A stretch of 40,526 nucleotides of DNA from Burkholderiales bacterium (GCA_025981645.1 JAICXH010000014.1:1-40526), one strand, 5' to 3'; counted from the stretch's first letter, positions 1 to 12,141 are shown. A program made the numbers and translations. Notes: generated from the letters alone by a model not told the origin.

Positions 1-293
1 ACGCTCTCGTAGATCTGGCCGGTGGTGAAGTTGTTGCGCTTCGCCATCCGCACGTCGGTGAAGCGCTCGTAGTGCCCGAGGTCGAGATCGGTCTCGGCGC
101 CGTCGTCGGTCACGAACACCTCGCCGTGCTGGAACGGCGACATCGTGCCCGGATCGACGTTGATGTAGGGGTCGAGCTTGAGGTTGGTGACGCGGATGCC
201 GCGCGAGGCCAGAATCGCGGCGAGCGACGCGGCGGCGATGCCCTTCCCCAGTGAGGAGACGACGCCACCGGTCACGAACACGAACTTGGTCAT
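1..293 (-). CDS. pyrG: CTP synthase, N-terminal part (cut by window edge)
   Basis: Makes CTP from UTP, ATP and glutamine, the last step of pyrimidine nucleotide synthesis; cytoplasmic. The 97 visible residues are the start of the synthetase (amidoligase) domain: [18 protein letters not shown], with the P-loop-like [10 protein letters not shown], followed by [41 protein letters not shown] split over the next 60 residues, all hallmark CTP synthase segments. The ATG is fixed by the universally conserved start of the family. The glutaminase domain lies beyond base 1. gltX lies upstream on the same strand, but a good promoter lies in the 58-base gap, so pyrG probably has its own transcript. Confidence 0.97.
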   Translation of the reverse strand, partial: MTKFVFVTGGVVSSLGKGIAAASLAAILASRGIRVTNLKLDPYINVDPGTMSPFQHGEVFVTDDGAETDLDLGHYERFTDVRMAKRNNFTTGQIYES

Positions 294-317
294 GAGCGGC
301 CAGTTCCGGAAATCCGC

Positions 318-346
318 ATTTTACCGGAACGCACCCGCGCGACCAA
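318..346 (-). promoter_or_regulatory. Sigma70-type promoter of pyrG
   Basis: On the minus strand TTGGTC (341-346) is followed after exactly 17 bases by TAAAAT (318-323), a close match to the -35/-10 consensus. Transcription would begin near 311, giving a leader of under 20 nt before the pyrG ATG. It lies in the gap between the gltX stop and the pyrG start. Confidence 0.7.
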
Positions 347-351
347 GCAGA

Positions 352-1743
352 CTATGCGGCGAGCGCAGCCTCCACGCGCGAGCGCGTCGCGTCGCGCCCG
401 ACGAGTTCGAGCACCGCGTCGATCGCCGGAGTCGCCGTGGTTCCGGCGACGGCGACACGCAGCGGCATCATCACCTGCCCAGGCTTCAGGCCGTGACGTG
501 CTGCCGCGGCCTTCAGTGCCGGGAGAATCGCTTCGCGCGACCACGCGAGGCCCTCGAACTCTGCGACGAGCTCACGCAGCGCCTCGCGTCCCGCAGCATC
601 GACCCGTCCCGCCAGGGTGGCAGTGCCCTTCGCGGGCGGCCGATAGAAGTACGCGGCTGCCTCCGCCATGATCACGAGCGTCGGCGAACGTTCCTTGAGA
701 AGTTCGGCGACGCGGGAAAGCGGCGGCCCGCCGGTGGTGTCGATCCCGGCACGCTCGACGAACGGGGCGAGCTCATCGGCGACCGCTTCGGCCGGCATGC
801 GCCGCAGGTGCTCGTGGTTCAGCCATTCGAGCTTGCCAGGGTCGAAGCGACCCGGCGACGCGGTGAGGCCGGCAAGGTCGAACCACGCAATGAACTGCTG
901 CGCGCTGAACACCTCGGCGTCACCGTGCGCCCAGCCCAGGCGTGCGAGATAGTTGACGAGGGCTTCGGCAACGTAGCCATCGTCGCGATACTGCAGGACG
1001 CCGCGGGCGCCGTGGCGCTTCGACAACTTCTCGCCGTCGGGCGTCAGGACCGTCGGCAGATGGGCGTATATCGGCGGCTCGGCGTCGAGCGCGCGCATGA
1101 TGTTGATCTGGCGCGGCGTGTTGTTGACGTGATCGTCCCCGCGGATGACGTGGGTGATGCGCATGTCGAGGTCGTCGACCACCACGCAGAAGTTGTAGGT
1201 CGGCGAGCCGTCGGCGCGGACGATGACGAGGTCGTCGAGCTCCGCATTGGCAATCTCGATTGCGCCTTTGACCGCATCGGCCCAGCGTACCGCTCCGGCA
1301 TCCGGGTTGCGAAAGCGCAGCACCGGGGCGACGCCGGCTGGTGGCGTCATCTCCTTGGCACGCTCGGGGCGCCAGCGCCCGTCATAGCGCGGCTTCTCGC
1401 CGCGCGCGATCTGCGCGGCGCGCAAGGCGTCGAGCTCGGCCGGCGTCGTGTAGCACTGATACGCGAGACCGCGCGCGAGCAGGTCGGCGGCAACGTCGCG
1501 ATAACGCGCGAGCCGCTGCATCTGATAGAACGGCCCTTCGTCGTAATCGAGCCCCAGCCAGTGCATCGCGTCGACGATCGCCTGCGTCGCCTCGGGCGTC
1601 GAGCGCTCCTGGTCGGTGTCCTCGATGCGGAGGATGAAGACCCCGCCGTGGTGCCGAGCGAAGGCCCAAGGGAAGAGGGCCGACCGAATGTTGCCAAGAT
1701 GCAGAAAGCCCGTCGGGCTCGGTGCGAAGCGGGTTCGGATCAT
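352..1743 (-). CDS. gltX: Glutamyl-tRNA synthetase
   Basis: Charges tRNA-Glu with glutamate at the cost of ATP; cytoplasmic class I synthetase. The 463-residue length is normal for a bacterial discriminating GluRS. It opens with [18 protein letters not shown], where HLGN is the HIGH-box variant common in Betaproteobacteria. The KMSKS-box equivalent KLSKRHG lies near residue 240, after the [16 protein letters not shown] segment (here [13 protein letters not shown]) and [15 protein letters not shown]. The C-terminal anticodon-binding helical domain fills the rest. The start is fixed by the family's conserved N-terminus, although no Shine-Dalgarno is evident. pyrG lies downstream on the same strand; the tRNA-Val promoter points the other way upstream. 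Confidence 0.98.
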   Translation of the reverse strand: MIRTRFAPSPTGFLHLGNIRSALFPWAFARHHGGVFILRIEDTDQERSTPEATQAIVDAMHWLGLDYDEGPFYQMQRLARYRDVAADLLARGLAYQCYTTPAELDALRAAQIARGEKPRYDGRWRPERAKEMTPPAGVAPVLRFRNPDAGAVRWADAVKGAIEIANAELDDLVIVRADGSPTYNFCVVVDDLDMRITHVIRGDDHVNNTPRQINIMRALDAEPPIYAHLPTVLTPDGEKLSKRHGARGVLQYRDDGYVAEALVNYLARLGWAHGDAEVFSAQQFIAWFDLAGLTASPGRFDPGKLEWLNHEHLRRMPAEAVADELAPFVERAGIDTTGGPPLSRVAELLKERSPTLVIMAEAAAYFYRPPAKGTATLAGRVDAAGREALRELVAEFEGLAWSREAILPALKAAAARHGLKPGQVMMPLRVAVAGTTATPAIDAVLELVGRDATRSRVEAALAA

Positions 1744-1902
1744 GGCTGGCGGCGGCGGCGAACAGCAAACCTCTGCAAATCAAGCACTTCGATCATGCTC
1801 GCGACGAGCCACCGTGAACGTTCGTTCGCTTGGATGATGCGTACGCACCGAACATGTGCAGTATTTATCCAAGACATACATAGACAAACTGGCAAAGCAG
1901 GT

Positions 1903-1932
1903 TTGACCCTGTGTTCCGCCGTGTGGTTAAAT
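1903..1932 (+). promoter_or_regulatory. Promoter of tRNA-Val
   Basis: TTGACC (1903-1908) and TTAAAT (1927-1932) are separated by 18 bases, placing transcription start near 1939, about 17 bases before the mature tRNA. The surrounding 1744-1955 gap between gltX and the tRNA is AT-richer than the coding DNA. It must also carry the gltX promoter on the minus strand, for which I could not choose a convincing -35/-10 pair. Confidence 0.6.
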
Positions 1933-1955
1933 CGACGCTCCTGTCTGGGTTCGCG

Positions 1956-2030
1956 GGGCGGTTAGCTCAGCGGTAGAGCACTGCCTTCACACGGCAGGGG
2001 TCACTGGTTCGAACCCAGTATCGCCCACCA
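1956..2030 (+). tRNA. tRNA-Val, anticodon CAC
   Basis: A complete 75-base cloverleaf with encoded CCA. The acceptor stem is GGGCGGT/ATCGCCC (one G-T pair), the D arm GCTC/GAGC, the anticodon stem CTGCC/GGCAG enclosing loop TTCACAC (anticodon CAC at 1988-1990), and the T arm ACTGG/CCAGT with TTCGAAC. It reads GUG valine codons, which are frequent in this GC-rich DNA. It has its own promoter upstream and an intrinsic terminator ten bases after the CCA end. Confidence 0.97.
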
Positions 2031-2039
2031 GATGAACCA

Positions 2040-2073
2040 AGGGGTTACGCGCGAGTGTAACCCCTCTTTTTTT
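2040..2073 (+). terminator. Rho-independent terminator after tRNA-Val
   Basis: AGGGGTTAC (2040-2048) pairs perfectly with GTAACCCCT (2057-2065) around an 8-base loop, followed by a run of T broken by one C (2065-2073). It ends only 13 bases before the dehalogenase ATG at 2087, so it can end the tRNA transcript or attenuate read-through into that gene. Confidence 0.9.
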
Positions 2074-2086
2074 CTTCGGCCTCTCG

Positions 2087-2760
2087 ATGACTGCACTCTC
2101 TGCGTTCGTTTTCGATGCGTACGGCACGCTGTTCGACGTTCATTCGGTATCGGCCGAGGCGGAAGCGATCGCACCGCGGCAGGGCGGCATCCTGTCGCAG
2201 ATCTGGCGAACCAAGCAGCTCGAGTACTCGTGGCTGCAGTCGATCATGCTTTCGCCCGCCGCGCCGCGTGACGACTTCGCGGCGCTGACCGGCAAGGCGC
2301 TCGACTATGCGCTCTCCCAATTGATGGTCACCGCCGACGCTGCGGCACGCGCGCGCCTCGTCGACGCCTGGCTCGGACTCGCCCCGTTCCCCGACGCCGC
2401 CGACGCGCTCGCGAGCCTCGCTCCGCGGCCACGCTGGATCCTCTCCAACGGCACGCGCGCGATGCTGGAACCGATGGTCGCGCAATCGAGCCTCGCCGCG
2501 CACGTCGACGGCATTTTGTCGGCGGACCAAGCCGGCATCTACAAGCCGAGCCCGCGCGTCTACCAGATCGCCGTCGAACGCCTGCGCGTGGCACCGGAGA
2601 ACATCGGCTTCGTCTCCTCAAATGGCTGGGACGCGGCAGGCGCCAAGGCCTACGGCTTCACGACGTTCTGGATCAACCGCAGCGGCCTGCCGGTCGAGCG
2701 CCACGCGGCGCCGCCCGACTATGTGCTCGGCTCGCTTGCCGAGTTCGCAGCCCTCGCGCT

Positions 2761-2764
<4 letters not shown>
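2087..2764 (+). CDS. L-2-haloacid dehalogenase, type II (HAD superfamily)
   Basis: Hydrolyses L-2-haloalkanoic acids to D-2-hydroxy acids (EC 3.8.1.2 type). The 225 residues match the family length. Visible active-site elements in family order are: nucleophile Asp10 in [11 protein letters not shown], the Arg-bearing [18 protein letters not shown] (Ser/Asn of motif II), the Lys of [10 protein letters not shown], and [15 protein letters not shown] with the final Ser-Asn-Asp set. The aromatic [10 protein letters not shown] also fits haloacid dehalogenases rather than generic phosphatases. The gene has no promoter of its own in the 13 bases after the upstream terminator, so read-through from the tRNA promoter is the visible option. 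Its TAG overlaps the TAA of convergent galU in the sequence TTAG. Confidence 0.9.
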
Positions 2765-5702
<2,938 letters not shown>

Positions 5703-6860
5703 TCAGCCGGCGAACAGCGCCAGCGCGCGCACGCTCCCCGGCTCGATGTGCACGGCTGCGAGTGCCTCGGACGCGGTGAGCACCTGCTCGCGCACCTTGG
5801 CGAAGGCGGCGTCGTCGAGCGGACGCCCGTTGTCGTCGACGAGGCCCGCGCCGAGCGTGGTCGCGAGCCGCTTCGCGGCGATCTTCATCTGGTCGAACAC
5901 GCGCGGCGGGTCGGCGACTCGCGCAACGTCGAGGACCAGCACGGCGCCGGGCGTTGCCGCGAGGCGCAGCGAATCGGCGGTGAACGGCTCCGGGCGAACG
6001 TTCTGCAGCGTGAACAGCACGGCGCCGGTGTCTTCGTGCACGTACTCGAAGCGACCGCCTGGAGCGAGACGGAATCCTGACGCCTCGGCGACACCGCGAA
6101 GGCGCGTGCCCTGGATCGTCTCGGGCTCGTGCTTCTGCACGGTGAGACCGATCTGCACGTCGAGATCGGCACACAACCGGTCGAGCTCCTCGGCACGCTG
6201 CGCTTCGCGGACGGGATCGAGCGGCACGACAGCGGCGGGGAGCCCGGGCGCGAGCTCGGCGACGAGGCGTGCGAACGCATCGATCTGCGCGCGCGACGCG
6301 GCGCCGGTGCGGTCCGCGAGCAGCATGCACGCGACGACCTCGCCGTAGCGCCCCGAAGAATCGCTCGTCAGCCGCTCCCACGCGGCCGAGCCGTCGGTGC
6401 GCCCGAACCAGCGCAGCGGCTTGCCGACTCGTGCATGCAGGCCGGCCGCGAGGAGCCCGGCCGCGATGGGCTGCGTCGGCTCCAGCCGGATGATGCACTC
6501 GATGTCGGCGTCGGGTCCCGCCGCGGCGGCCGCGGCGGGCGGATGCGCGGGCAGCGCAGCGTGCCCGGCGGATTGCTCATCGTCGCCCCGACCAGCGTCG
6601 GCAACCTGCAACGGGCGGTCGGGCTTCGTGGCCGTTGCGGGCGGCGCAGGTGACGCGCCACCCCGCGGGATATTCAGTGTCGGCTCGATGCGCTCGGCGT
6701 GCCGGGGCTCGGCGTGTCGGAGTTCGGCAGCCGATTCGGCATGCGGGGGGGCTCCGCGTGTGCCGCGCCGCCAATGAGCCTCGACGACACGGTTGTAGAC
6801 GATGACCGCGACCACCAAGGCGACACCGGCGGCAATCAGCACGAGTTGGAGCGTCGTCAT
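5703..6860 (-). CDS. zipA: ZipA-like cell division protein
   Basis: Likely an inner-membrane FtsZ anchor of the divisome. The 385-residue protein has a single N-terminal membrane segment (residues about 4-24, LQLVLIAAGVALVVAVIVY), then a basic and a long Pro/Ala/Asp-rich linker (about 30-140), and a C-terminal globular domain. Its last part (GRFEYVHEDTGAVLFTLQN, then FDQMKIAAKRLATTLGAGL and VDDNGRPL) resembles the ZipA FtsZ-binding fold. Sequence identity in this family is low, so position between smc and ligA is an important part of the call. The start abuts the smc stop (TGA then ATG with no gap). Confidence 0.8.
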   Translation of the reverse strand: MTTLQLVLIAAGVALVVAVIVYNRVVEAHWRRGTRGAPPHAESAAELRHAEPRHAERIEPTLNIPRGGASPAPPATATKPDRPLQVADAGRGDDEQSAGHAALPAHPPAAAAAAGPDADIECIIRLEPTQPIAAGLLAAGLHARVGKPLRWFGRTDGSAAWERLTSDSSGRYGEVVACMLLADRTGAASRAQIDAFARLVAELAPGLPAAVVPLDPVREAQRAEELDRLCADLDVQIGLTVQKHEPETIQGTRLRGVAEASGFRLAPGGRFEYVHEDTGAVLFTLQNVRPEPFTADSLRLAATPGAVLVLDVARVADPPRVFDQMKIAAKRLATTLGAGLVDDNGRPLDDAAFAKVREQVLTASEALAAVHIEPGSVRALALFAG

Positions 6861-9800
6861 TCAGGACGCCTGTGCGGCGAGCTCGATATCGGCCATGTCG
6901 AGCGCCTCGGCAATATCGACGGCGACCACGCGCGACACGCCCGGCTCCTGCATCGTAATGCCGATGAGCTGGCTCGCCATCTCCATCGTAACCTTGTTGT
7001 GCGAAATGAACACGAACTGCGTTTCGCCCGCCATGTCGCGGACCATGCTGCAGAAGCGGTGCGTGTTCGACTCGTCGAGCGGCGCGTCCACTTCGTCGAG
7101 CAGGCAGAACGGCGCAGGATTGATCTGGAACAACGCGAAGATCAGCGCCGTCGCGGTCATCGCCTTCTCGCCTCCCGACAGAACGTGGATCGTCGCATTG
7201 CGCTTGCCCGGTGGCTGGGCGATGACCTGTACACCCGAATCGAGGATCTCGTCTCCGGTCAGCAGGAGCTTCGCGCGGCCACCGCCGAAAAGTGCCGGGA
7301 ACAGCTTGCCGAAATTCTCGTTCACACGATCGAAGGTCTGCTGCAGGAGCGCGCGCGACTCGCGGTCGATCTGGCGGATCGCCGATTCCAGCGTGGTCAT
7401 CGCCTCGGTGAGATCGGCTGCCTGGCGATCGAGGTAGCCCTTGCGCTCGCTCGCGCGGGCGAGCTCGTCCAACGCTGCGAGATTGACCGCACCGAGCGCA
7501 GTGAGCTCGGCGGCGAGCTGCTCGATCTCGCCGGGAAGCGTGCGCGGGTTGCCACGCGCGGCGAGCGCCGCGGCGAGCGCCTCGGCATCCGCCTGCGCCG
7601 CATCGAGCTGGTCGCGGAACTGCTGCATCGACAACGCGGCCGCCTGCTCCTTCAGCTGCAGCTCCTGGATGCGCGCCCGCGCCGGCTCGAGCTGCTGCTC
7701 GGCCGCGAGCCGCGCCTCGTCCGCCCGCACCAGCTCGGTGCTAAGCCCCTCGTGCTCATCGCGGGCGGCCGTGAGCGCCTGCTCCGCCGCGGCCTGCGCG
7801 GCAAGCTGGCGCTGCAATGCTTCCTCGACCGGCGTCCAGTCGATCGTCGCGCGTTCGGAAGTTGCCTGCGCGAGCAGGCCGCGCTGCTGCGCGAGCTGCG
7901 CAGTCAGCGTATCGCGACGGCGCGCGATCTCGGCGAGCCGGTCGCCGCAGCGTCGCTCGGAGAACGCGGCTTCCTGCGCCGCGCGCTCGGCCTCGCGCAG
8001 CCCTTCGCGCGCGCGCGTGAGGGCATTCTCGGCTTCGTTGCGCGCGGCACGCAGCGGCTCGCGCCGCGCGAACTCGTCGTGCAGCCGCGATTGCAGGTCG
8101 GCGATCTCGCGCGCGATCGTTGCGTGCTCGTCGGCACCGCGCGCGTGCTGGCTCGCGAGCTCCGCCGCTTCGCCTTCGAGCTCGAGGCGACGCTTCGCGT
8201 CGGCCTCGACGTGCTGGCGAAGCTGGACGAGCTCGAGCTCGAGATCGTGGCAGCGCCGCTGCTGCGACGCGAGCGCGAGGCTCTCCGCGTGCCAATGGTC
8301 CTGCGCGGCGCCGAGCTCGACCTCCAGCGCATCGAGCGCGGCGCGCGCGACCCGCGTGCGCTCACGCGCGGCGTCGATGTCGGCACCGAGCGCCGAGAGC
8401 TCGCGCTGGCGCGCGATGACGCCGTGGAACTCGCTGTCGGGGGCGAAGAACGCGATGCCGAGGCGACTCACCCAGTGTCCCTCGGGCGTCACGAACGCCT
8501 CGCCTGGCGCAAGCTCGTGCCGCCCACGCGTCGCCGCGGCGAGGTCCTGGCGGCACCGCACGCCGTGCAGACAGTCGGCGAGGAAGCGCGCCGCCACCGC
8601 GTCGGAGGTGCGCAGCTTCGACGCCAGCGCATCGGCCGGTGGGGCCGCGGTCCCCGTTGCGTCAGTCGCCAGCTCCGCGTCGACCGCGTACACCGCAAGC
8701 CGTCCCGGCGCACGCTCGCCATCGGCGAGGCGCAGCGCGTCGTCGAGCGCGGGCAGGCGCAGCGCATTCAGGCGCTCGCGCAGCACCGCCTCGAGCGCAT
8801 CCTCCCATCCGGCCTCGACGTCGATCCCCTGCCAAAGCTTCGGCGCCTCGCCAAGACCACGCTCGGCGAGCCACGCGTCGACGCCGCTGCCTTGACCGAT
8901 GCGCGCCTGCAGCGCGGCGAGCGCTCCGGCGCGCGCCTCGAAATCGGCCTGGGCGCCGGCATCGCGTTGCCAGGCCTCGCCCGCCTCGCGGTGACGGCCT
9001 TGCAGGTCCTGAACGCGCAGATGCAGCGCCTGGTGCGCCGCTTCGCGGGCCGCAGCCTCGCGCCGCTCGTCGTCGAGCTGCCGCTCGATCTCCTGCACGT
9101 CGGTGCCATCGGGCGCGACCATGGCGCCGAGGTCGGCTGCGAGCCGCTCGCGCCGCCCGGCGAGGTTCGCGAGCGTCTGCTCGGCGTGCTCGCGCCTCGC
9201 CTCGGCCACGCCGATTCCCTGCTCGATCAGCGCGAGCTCGCGCTGCTGGGCGTCGAGTGCAGCCTCGCGCTCGGCGAGCGCGCGCTCGAAGGCGGGCAGC
9301 GCCTCGCGCGCAGCCTGCTCGACCCGCCCGGCGTCTTCGCGCGCCGCCCGCGCTGCGTCGCGATCAGCGCCGGCAGCGGTCTCCTCGGTTGCAAGCGCCT
9401 CGCCCTGCGCGGTGAGTGCCGCGATGCCTTCGTCGATCTGTGTCACCTGTGCCGCAAGCCGCGTCGCGTTTTCGCGCGAGAACGCGAGTTGCTGCTCGAG
9501 CCTCGACACCTCGGCGTTCGCTGCATACCAGGCGCCCTGCCGCTGACCCACCGCATCGCCGGCGGCCAGGTGCCGGTCGCGCAGCCCGACGTGCAGCGTC
9601 TGAGTCCGGCGCAGCGCGGCCTGCAATCCTTCGAGCGCCACGGTCTCCGTCGCGATCTCGGCGGCGACTCGCGAGCGCGCCCGCTCGCCGTCCAGAACGC
9701 GGGCGAACCAGTGCAGGTGCTGGGCGTTGCGGTGGCGCGCTTCGAGATCGCGGAACGCTTTGGCGACGCGCGCTTGCTCTTCGAGGTGGGCGATCTGGTC

Positions 9801-10406
9801 GCCGAGCTCGCGCCGGATGTCCTCGACGCGAGCCAGGTTCTCGCGCGTGTCCGCCAGTCGCGATTCCGTCTCGCGCCGGCGCTCCTTGTAGCGCGAAACC
9901 CCGGCAGCCTCTTCGAGGAAGACACGCAGGTCCTCGGGCCGCGCCTCGATCACGCGCGAAATCATCCCCTGCTCGATGATCGCGTAGGCGCGCGGCCCGA
10001 GCCCGGTACCGAGGAACAAATCGTGGATATCGCGACGCCGGACCGGGATGCCGTTGATGTAATAGGTGGAATCGCCGTCGCGCGTCAGCACGCGCTTGAT
10101 CGACAGCTCGGCGTACTGGCCCCATTGCCCGCCGATGCGCCCGTCGCCGTTGTCGAAGGCGAGCTCGACCGATGCGCGGCCGACGGGCTTCCTTTCGCCG
10201 GCGCCGCTGAAGATCACGTCCTGCATCGACTCGCCGCGCAGTACCGAGGCCTTCGATTCGCCGAGCACCCAGCGCACGGCGTCGATGACGTTCGACTTGC
10301 CGCTGCCATTCGGGCCAACGATGCCGACGAGTTGCCCGGGCGTGGCAATGGCCGTCGGATCGACGAAGGACTTGAACCCCGAAAGCTTGATCTGCGTCAG
10401 GCGCAA
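6861..10406 (-). CDS. smc: Chromosome segregation ATPase SMC
   Basis: Core subunit of the SMC-ScpAB complex that compacts and segregates chromosomes. The 1181 residues show the Walker A GPNGSGKS (31-38) after the family start MRLTQIKLSGFKSFVDP. Two long Ala/Arg/Glu-rich coiled coils (about 170-500 and 680-1010) flank a hinge (about 510-660), and the C-terminal half-ATPase has LSGGEKAMTATAL and Walker B CLLDEVDAPLDESN. The TTG start is chosen because translation from it gives the exact conserved N-terminus; no good Shine-Dalgarno is visible. It heads the smc-zipA-ligA-galU group behind a TATAAT box. The 1238-codon frame on the other strand is a composition shadow. Confidence 0.97.
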   Translation of the reverse strand: MRLTQIKLSGFKSFVDPTAIATPGQLVGIVGPNGSGKSNVIDAVRWVLGESKASVLRGESMQDVIFSGAGERKPVGRASVELAFDNGDGRIGGQWGQYAELSIKRVLTRDGDSTYYINGIPVRRRDIHDLFLGTGLGPRAYAIIEQGMISRVIEARPEDLRVFLEEAAGVSRYKERRRETESRLADTRENLARVEDIRRELGDQIAHLEEQARVAKAFRDLEARHRNAQHLHWFARVLDGERARSRVAAEIATETVALEGLQAALRRTQTLHVGLRDRHLAAGDAVGQRQGAWYAANAEVSRLEQQLAFSRENATRLAAQVTQIDEGIAALTAQGEALATEETAAGADRDAARAAREDAGRVEQAAREALPAFERALAEREAALDAQQRELALIEQGIGVAEARREHAEQTLANLAGRRERLAADLGAMVAPDGTDVQEIERQLDDERREAAAREAAHQALHLRVQDLQGRHREAGEAWQRDAGAQADFEARAGALAALQARIGQGSGVDAWLAERGLGEAPKLWQGIDVEAGWEDALEAVLRERLNALRLPALDDALRLADGERAPGRLAVYAVDAELATDATGTAAPPADALASKLRTSDAVAARFLADCLHGVRCRQDLAAATRGRHELAPGEAFVTPEGHWVSRLGIAFFAPDSEFHGVIARQRELSALGADIDAARERTRVARAALDALEVELGAAQDHWHAESLALASQQRRCHDLELELVQLRQHVEADAKRRLELEGEAAELASQHARGADEHATIAREIADLQSRLHDEFARREPLRAARNEAENALTRAREGLREAERAAQEAAFSERRCGDRLAEIARRRDTLTAQLAQQRGLLAQATSERATIDWTPVEEALQRQLAAQAAAEQALTAARDEHEGLSTELVRADEARLAAEQQLEPARARIQELQLKEQAAALSMQQFRDQLDAAQADAEALAAALAARGNPRTLPGEIEQLAAELTALGAVNLAALDELARASERKGYLDRQAADLTEAMTTLESAIRQIDRESRALLQQTFDRVNENFGKLFPALFGGGRAKLLLTGDEILDSGVQVIAQPPGKRNATIHVLSGGEKAMTATALIFALFQINPAPFCLLDEVDAPLDESNTHRFCSMVRDMAGETQFVFISHNKVTMEMASQLIGITMQEPGVSRVVAVDIAEALDMADIELAAQAS

Positions 10407-10463
10407 GGGACGTGACGGAACGGTCGTAAAGCGAGCGCGGCGTTCGGGCGATGAAAAATCGGC

Positions 10464-10490
10464 CGCACGTGCGACGAGCGGCGCCGCTCG
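10464..10490 (-). repeat. Two adjacent perfect palindromes in the smc leader
   Basis: CGAGCGGCGCCGCTCG (10475-10490, 16 bases) and CGCACGTGCG (10464-10473, 10 bases) are both perfect palindromes. On the smc strand they are followed at 10454-10458 by five T. They would lie in the roughly 90-nt untranslated leader of smc. They may be an operator, an attenuator or the end of an RNA; the sequence alone does not decide. Confidence 0.5.
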
Positions 10491-10505
10491 GCTGAGCGAC
10501 GCCGG

Positions 10506-10511
10506 ATTATA
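10506..10511 (-). promoter_or_regulatory. Probable -10 box of the smc operon promoter
   Basis: A perfect TATAAT on the minus strand, about 100 bases upstream of the smc TTG and only ten bases past the stop codon of the lipoprotein gene. The matching -35 is poor (TGCAAG with 18-base spacing at best), so it would be a weak or activator-dependent promoter. Confidence 0.5.
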
Positions 10512-10520
10512 GCGGAAGAA

Positions 10521-10910
10521 CTACGGTCGCTTGCAGCCGGGAATGCTCTCGACGTAATCGATGACCGGCATCCAGTCCGGGCTCGCGGGATTCTCGAACT
10601 GGGCGTTGATGTAATAGCGCTCGCAGGGGTCGACCTTCACGTTAAGCGATTTGATGGTGCCGGTAAAATGGGCGTGCCGCGGCGACTGGACCTCGATCCT
10701 GTAGGTGCCCGGCGCGACCTTGAACGGCTGCTGCGCGCGCCCGACGCTCTCGTCACCGACGCGGATCAGGATCGCGGGCCTGCGGTCGAGCGCGACGCGC
10801 GTGTAGCGCGCTCCGCTCACCTCGCTCCAGGTCGGCCCCCAGGTCTGGCAACCGGCCATCACAACCGCGGCGAACGCGGTGGCGAGCATCGTCGGAATCC
10901 AGCGCTTCAT
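10521..10910 (-). CDS. Small predicted lipoprotein of unknown function
   Basis: 129 residues. An N-terminal signal of the lipoprotein type (MKRWIPTMLATAFAAVVMAGC) places a lipobox VMAGC with the lipidated Cys at about residue 21, so the product should be membrane-anchored in the envelope. The mature part is a compact beta-rich sequence (RPAILIRVGDES, VAPGTYRIEVQSPRHAHFTG, VKVDPCERYYINAQFENP) with two further cysteines that could form a disulfide. The start is set by a strong Shine-Dalgarno (GGAGGTG) six bases before ATG; the longer frame upstream lacks protein-like sequence. It lies 61 bases after the DUF2817 gene on the same strand. I do not recognise a named family. Confidence 0.8.
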   Translation of the reverse strand: MKRWIPTMLATAFAAVVMAGCQTWGPTWSEVSGARYTRVALDRRPAILIRVGDESVGRAQQPFKVAPGTYRIEVQSPRHAHFTGTIKSLNVKVDPCERYYINAQFENPASPDWMPVIDYVESIPGCKRP

Positions 10911-10971
10911 CGGCACCTCCGGTCGATCGTTGCGGGAATTATGCGCGCAGCCATGACTGCGCATCGTCGGC

Positions 10972-12081
10972 TCACCCGGAAAGCGCATGCAGTGCCTGCA
11001 GTGTCGCCACGCGCGCCTGCCCGTACACCATCGCCTGCCACGCCTCGCTATCGTCGTGGAACGCGCTGCGCATCCCGGCTTTGATCGAATCGTGCATCGC
11101 GCGTTCCGCGTGCGGATGATTCGCGAGCCACTGGTCGGCGCGTAAGGCCGCGAGCGTCTCCTCGAATGGCAGGGTGCCGAATTCGAGTCCGATGCCGGTG
11201 AACTCGGCCCGGGAGCACTCGTCGAGCGCGGCCTGCCACGCGACACCCGACAACTCGGCCGACGCCGACGACCCGTCGTAATACGACGTGACGTCCGCAC
11301 CGAAGCACGCCCTGGTGCGCGCGATCATCGCCGGGTCGTTGGGGCCGCAGAAGATCTTCTCGCCGTGACCCCAAGGTCCGAGGCCGGTATGGATGTCAAT
11401 CCACGCGAGCCGCCTGCGCCGGCTGCCGTGCCGCCGGAGCACGTCGCGCAGCACGCGGTTGCTCCACTCGGGAGCGTTCCCGGCGTAGAAAAGCCCGTCG
11501 GGACGGACGCTCTGGCCGCTGCTGACCGCAGCCTGTATCGCAGGGCGCCCGCGCGCCGCGACGAGCGCGGCGAGCGCGGCGCGGTTCTCGGCCGCCGGCG
11601 GCCACTCGACGGGGACCATCAGCGCGTGGATCCCGGCGTAGGCGTCATCGCGCGCCGAATGCGCCGGTTGCGCCGCGAAGTCGCGGAAATTGCGGTTCAG
11701 GTCGACGTTGTTCTCGTTGGTCCGCCGCAGCCACGAAAACCCCCACGGATTGACCGCGTGGTGGAAAAGCACCGCGACGCCGCTCTTCTTCGCCGCAGCG
11801 AGAAATGCCTCGTCGCGAAGCAGTGCCACCTGGCATCCGGATCCGCAGAACCCCTCGACACCGTGCATCGCCGACGTGACGACCACGAGCGCCGGCGCAT
11901 CGGAGGAACCGAGGATCGCCGTATCCGAGGCGAGTTCCTCGCCCTCGGCGCCTCGCCCCGCAGAATTGACGTGATGCTCGGCGGCGAACCCCCGCTCCGC
12001 CGCCGCGGCGAGGAACTTCGCGCGCGCTGCAGAATAGGTGGCGGCGAACGCCTCGCTGATTGCCGTCATCGTCATCAGCAT
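10972..12081 (-). CDS. DUF2817 family M14-like metallopeptidase
   Basis: Predicted zinc carboxypeptidase-like hydrolase of 369 residues, cytoplasmic since no signal peptide is seen. The family features are the metal-binding HGVEGFCGSG (His-x-x-Glu near residue 74), NPWGFSWLRRTNENNVDLNRNF, WIDIHTGLGPWG carrying the third metal His, and IGLEFGT near residue 310, which may supply the catalytic Glu. The true substrate of DUF2817 proteins is not established. Three in-frame ATG codons (12081, 12075, 12069) compete for the start and no Shine-Dalgarno decides. It sits 60 bases behind an M20 amidohydrolase on the same strand; the pair could share a role in peptide or acyl-amino-acid turnover, which is inference. 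Confidence 0.85.
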   Translation of the reverse strand: MLMTMTAISEAFAATYSAARAKFLAAAAERGFAAEHHVNSAGRGAEGEELASDTAILGSSDAPALVVVTSAMHGVEGFCGSGCQVALLRDEAFLAAAKKSGVAVLFHHAVNPWGFSWLRRTNENNVDLNRNFRDFAAQPAHSARDDAYAGIHALMVPVEWPPAAENRAALAALVAARGRPAIQAAVSSGQSVRPDGLFYAGNAPEWSNRVLRDVLRRHGSRRRRLAWIDIHTGLGPWGHGEKIFCGPNDPAMIARTRACFGADVTSYYDGSSASAELSGVAWQAALDECSRAEFTGIGLEFGTLPFEETLAALRADQWLANHPHAERAMHDSIKAGMRSAFHDDSEAWQAMVYGQARVATLQALHALSG

Positions 12082-12141
12082 TGGTTCGGTCGCGGCCGGC
12101 GATCGGATGCGAGTAATGCGCGGCTCACGTCAGGGCCCACG

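Noticed and set aside
178..1965. 595-codon plus-strand frame opposite pyrG and gltX
   Set aside because: It is antisense to two clear genes, has no recognisable motif and runs into the tRNA promoter region.
6699..10415. 1238-codon plus-strand frame opposite smc
   Set aside because: It mirrors smc codon by codon in GC-rich DNA, is rich in Arg/Ala/Leu without domains, and smc itself is unmistakable.
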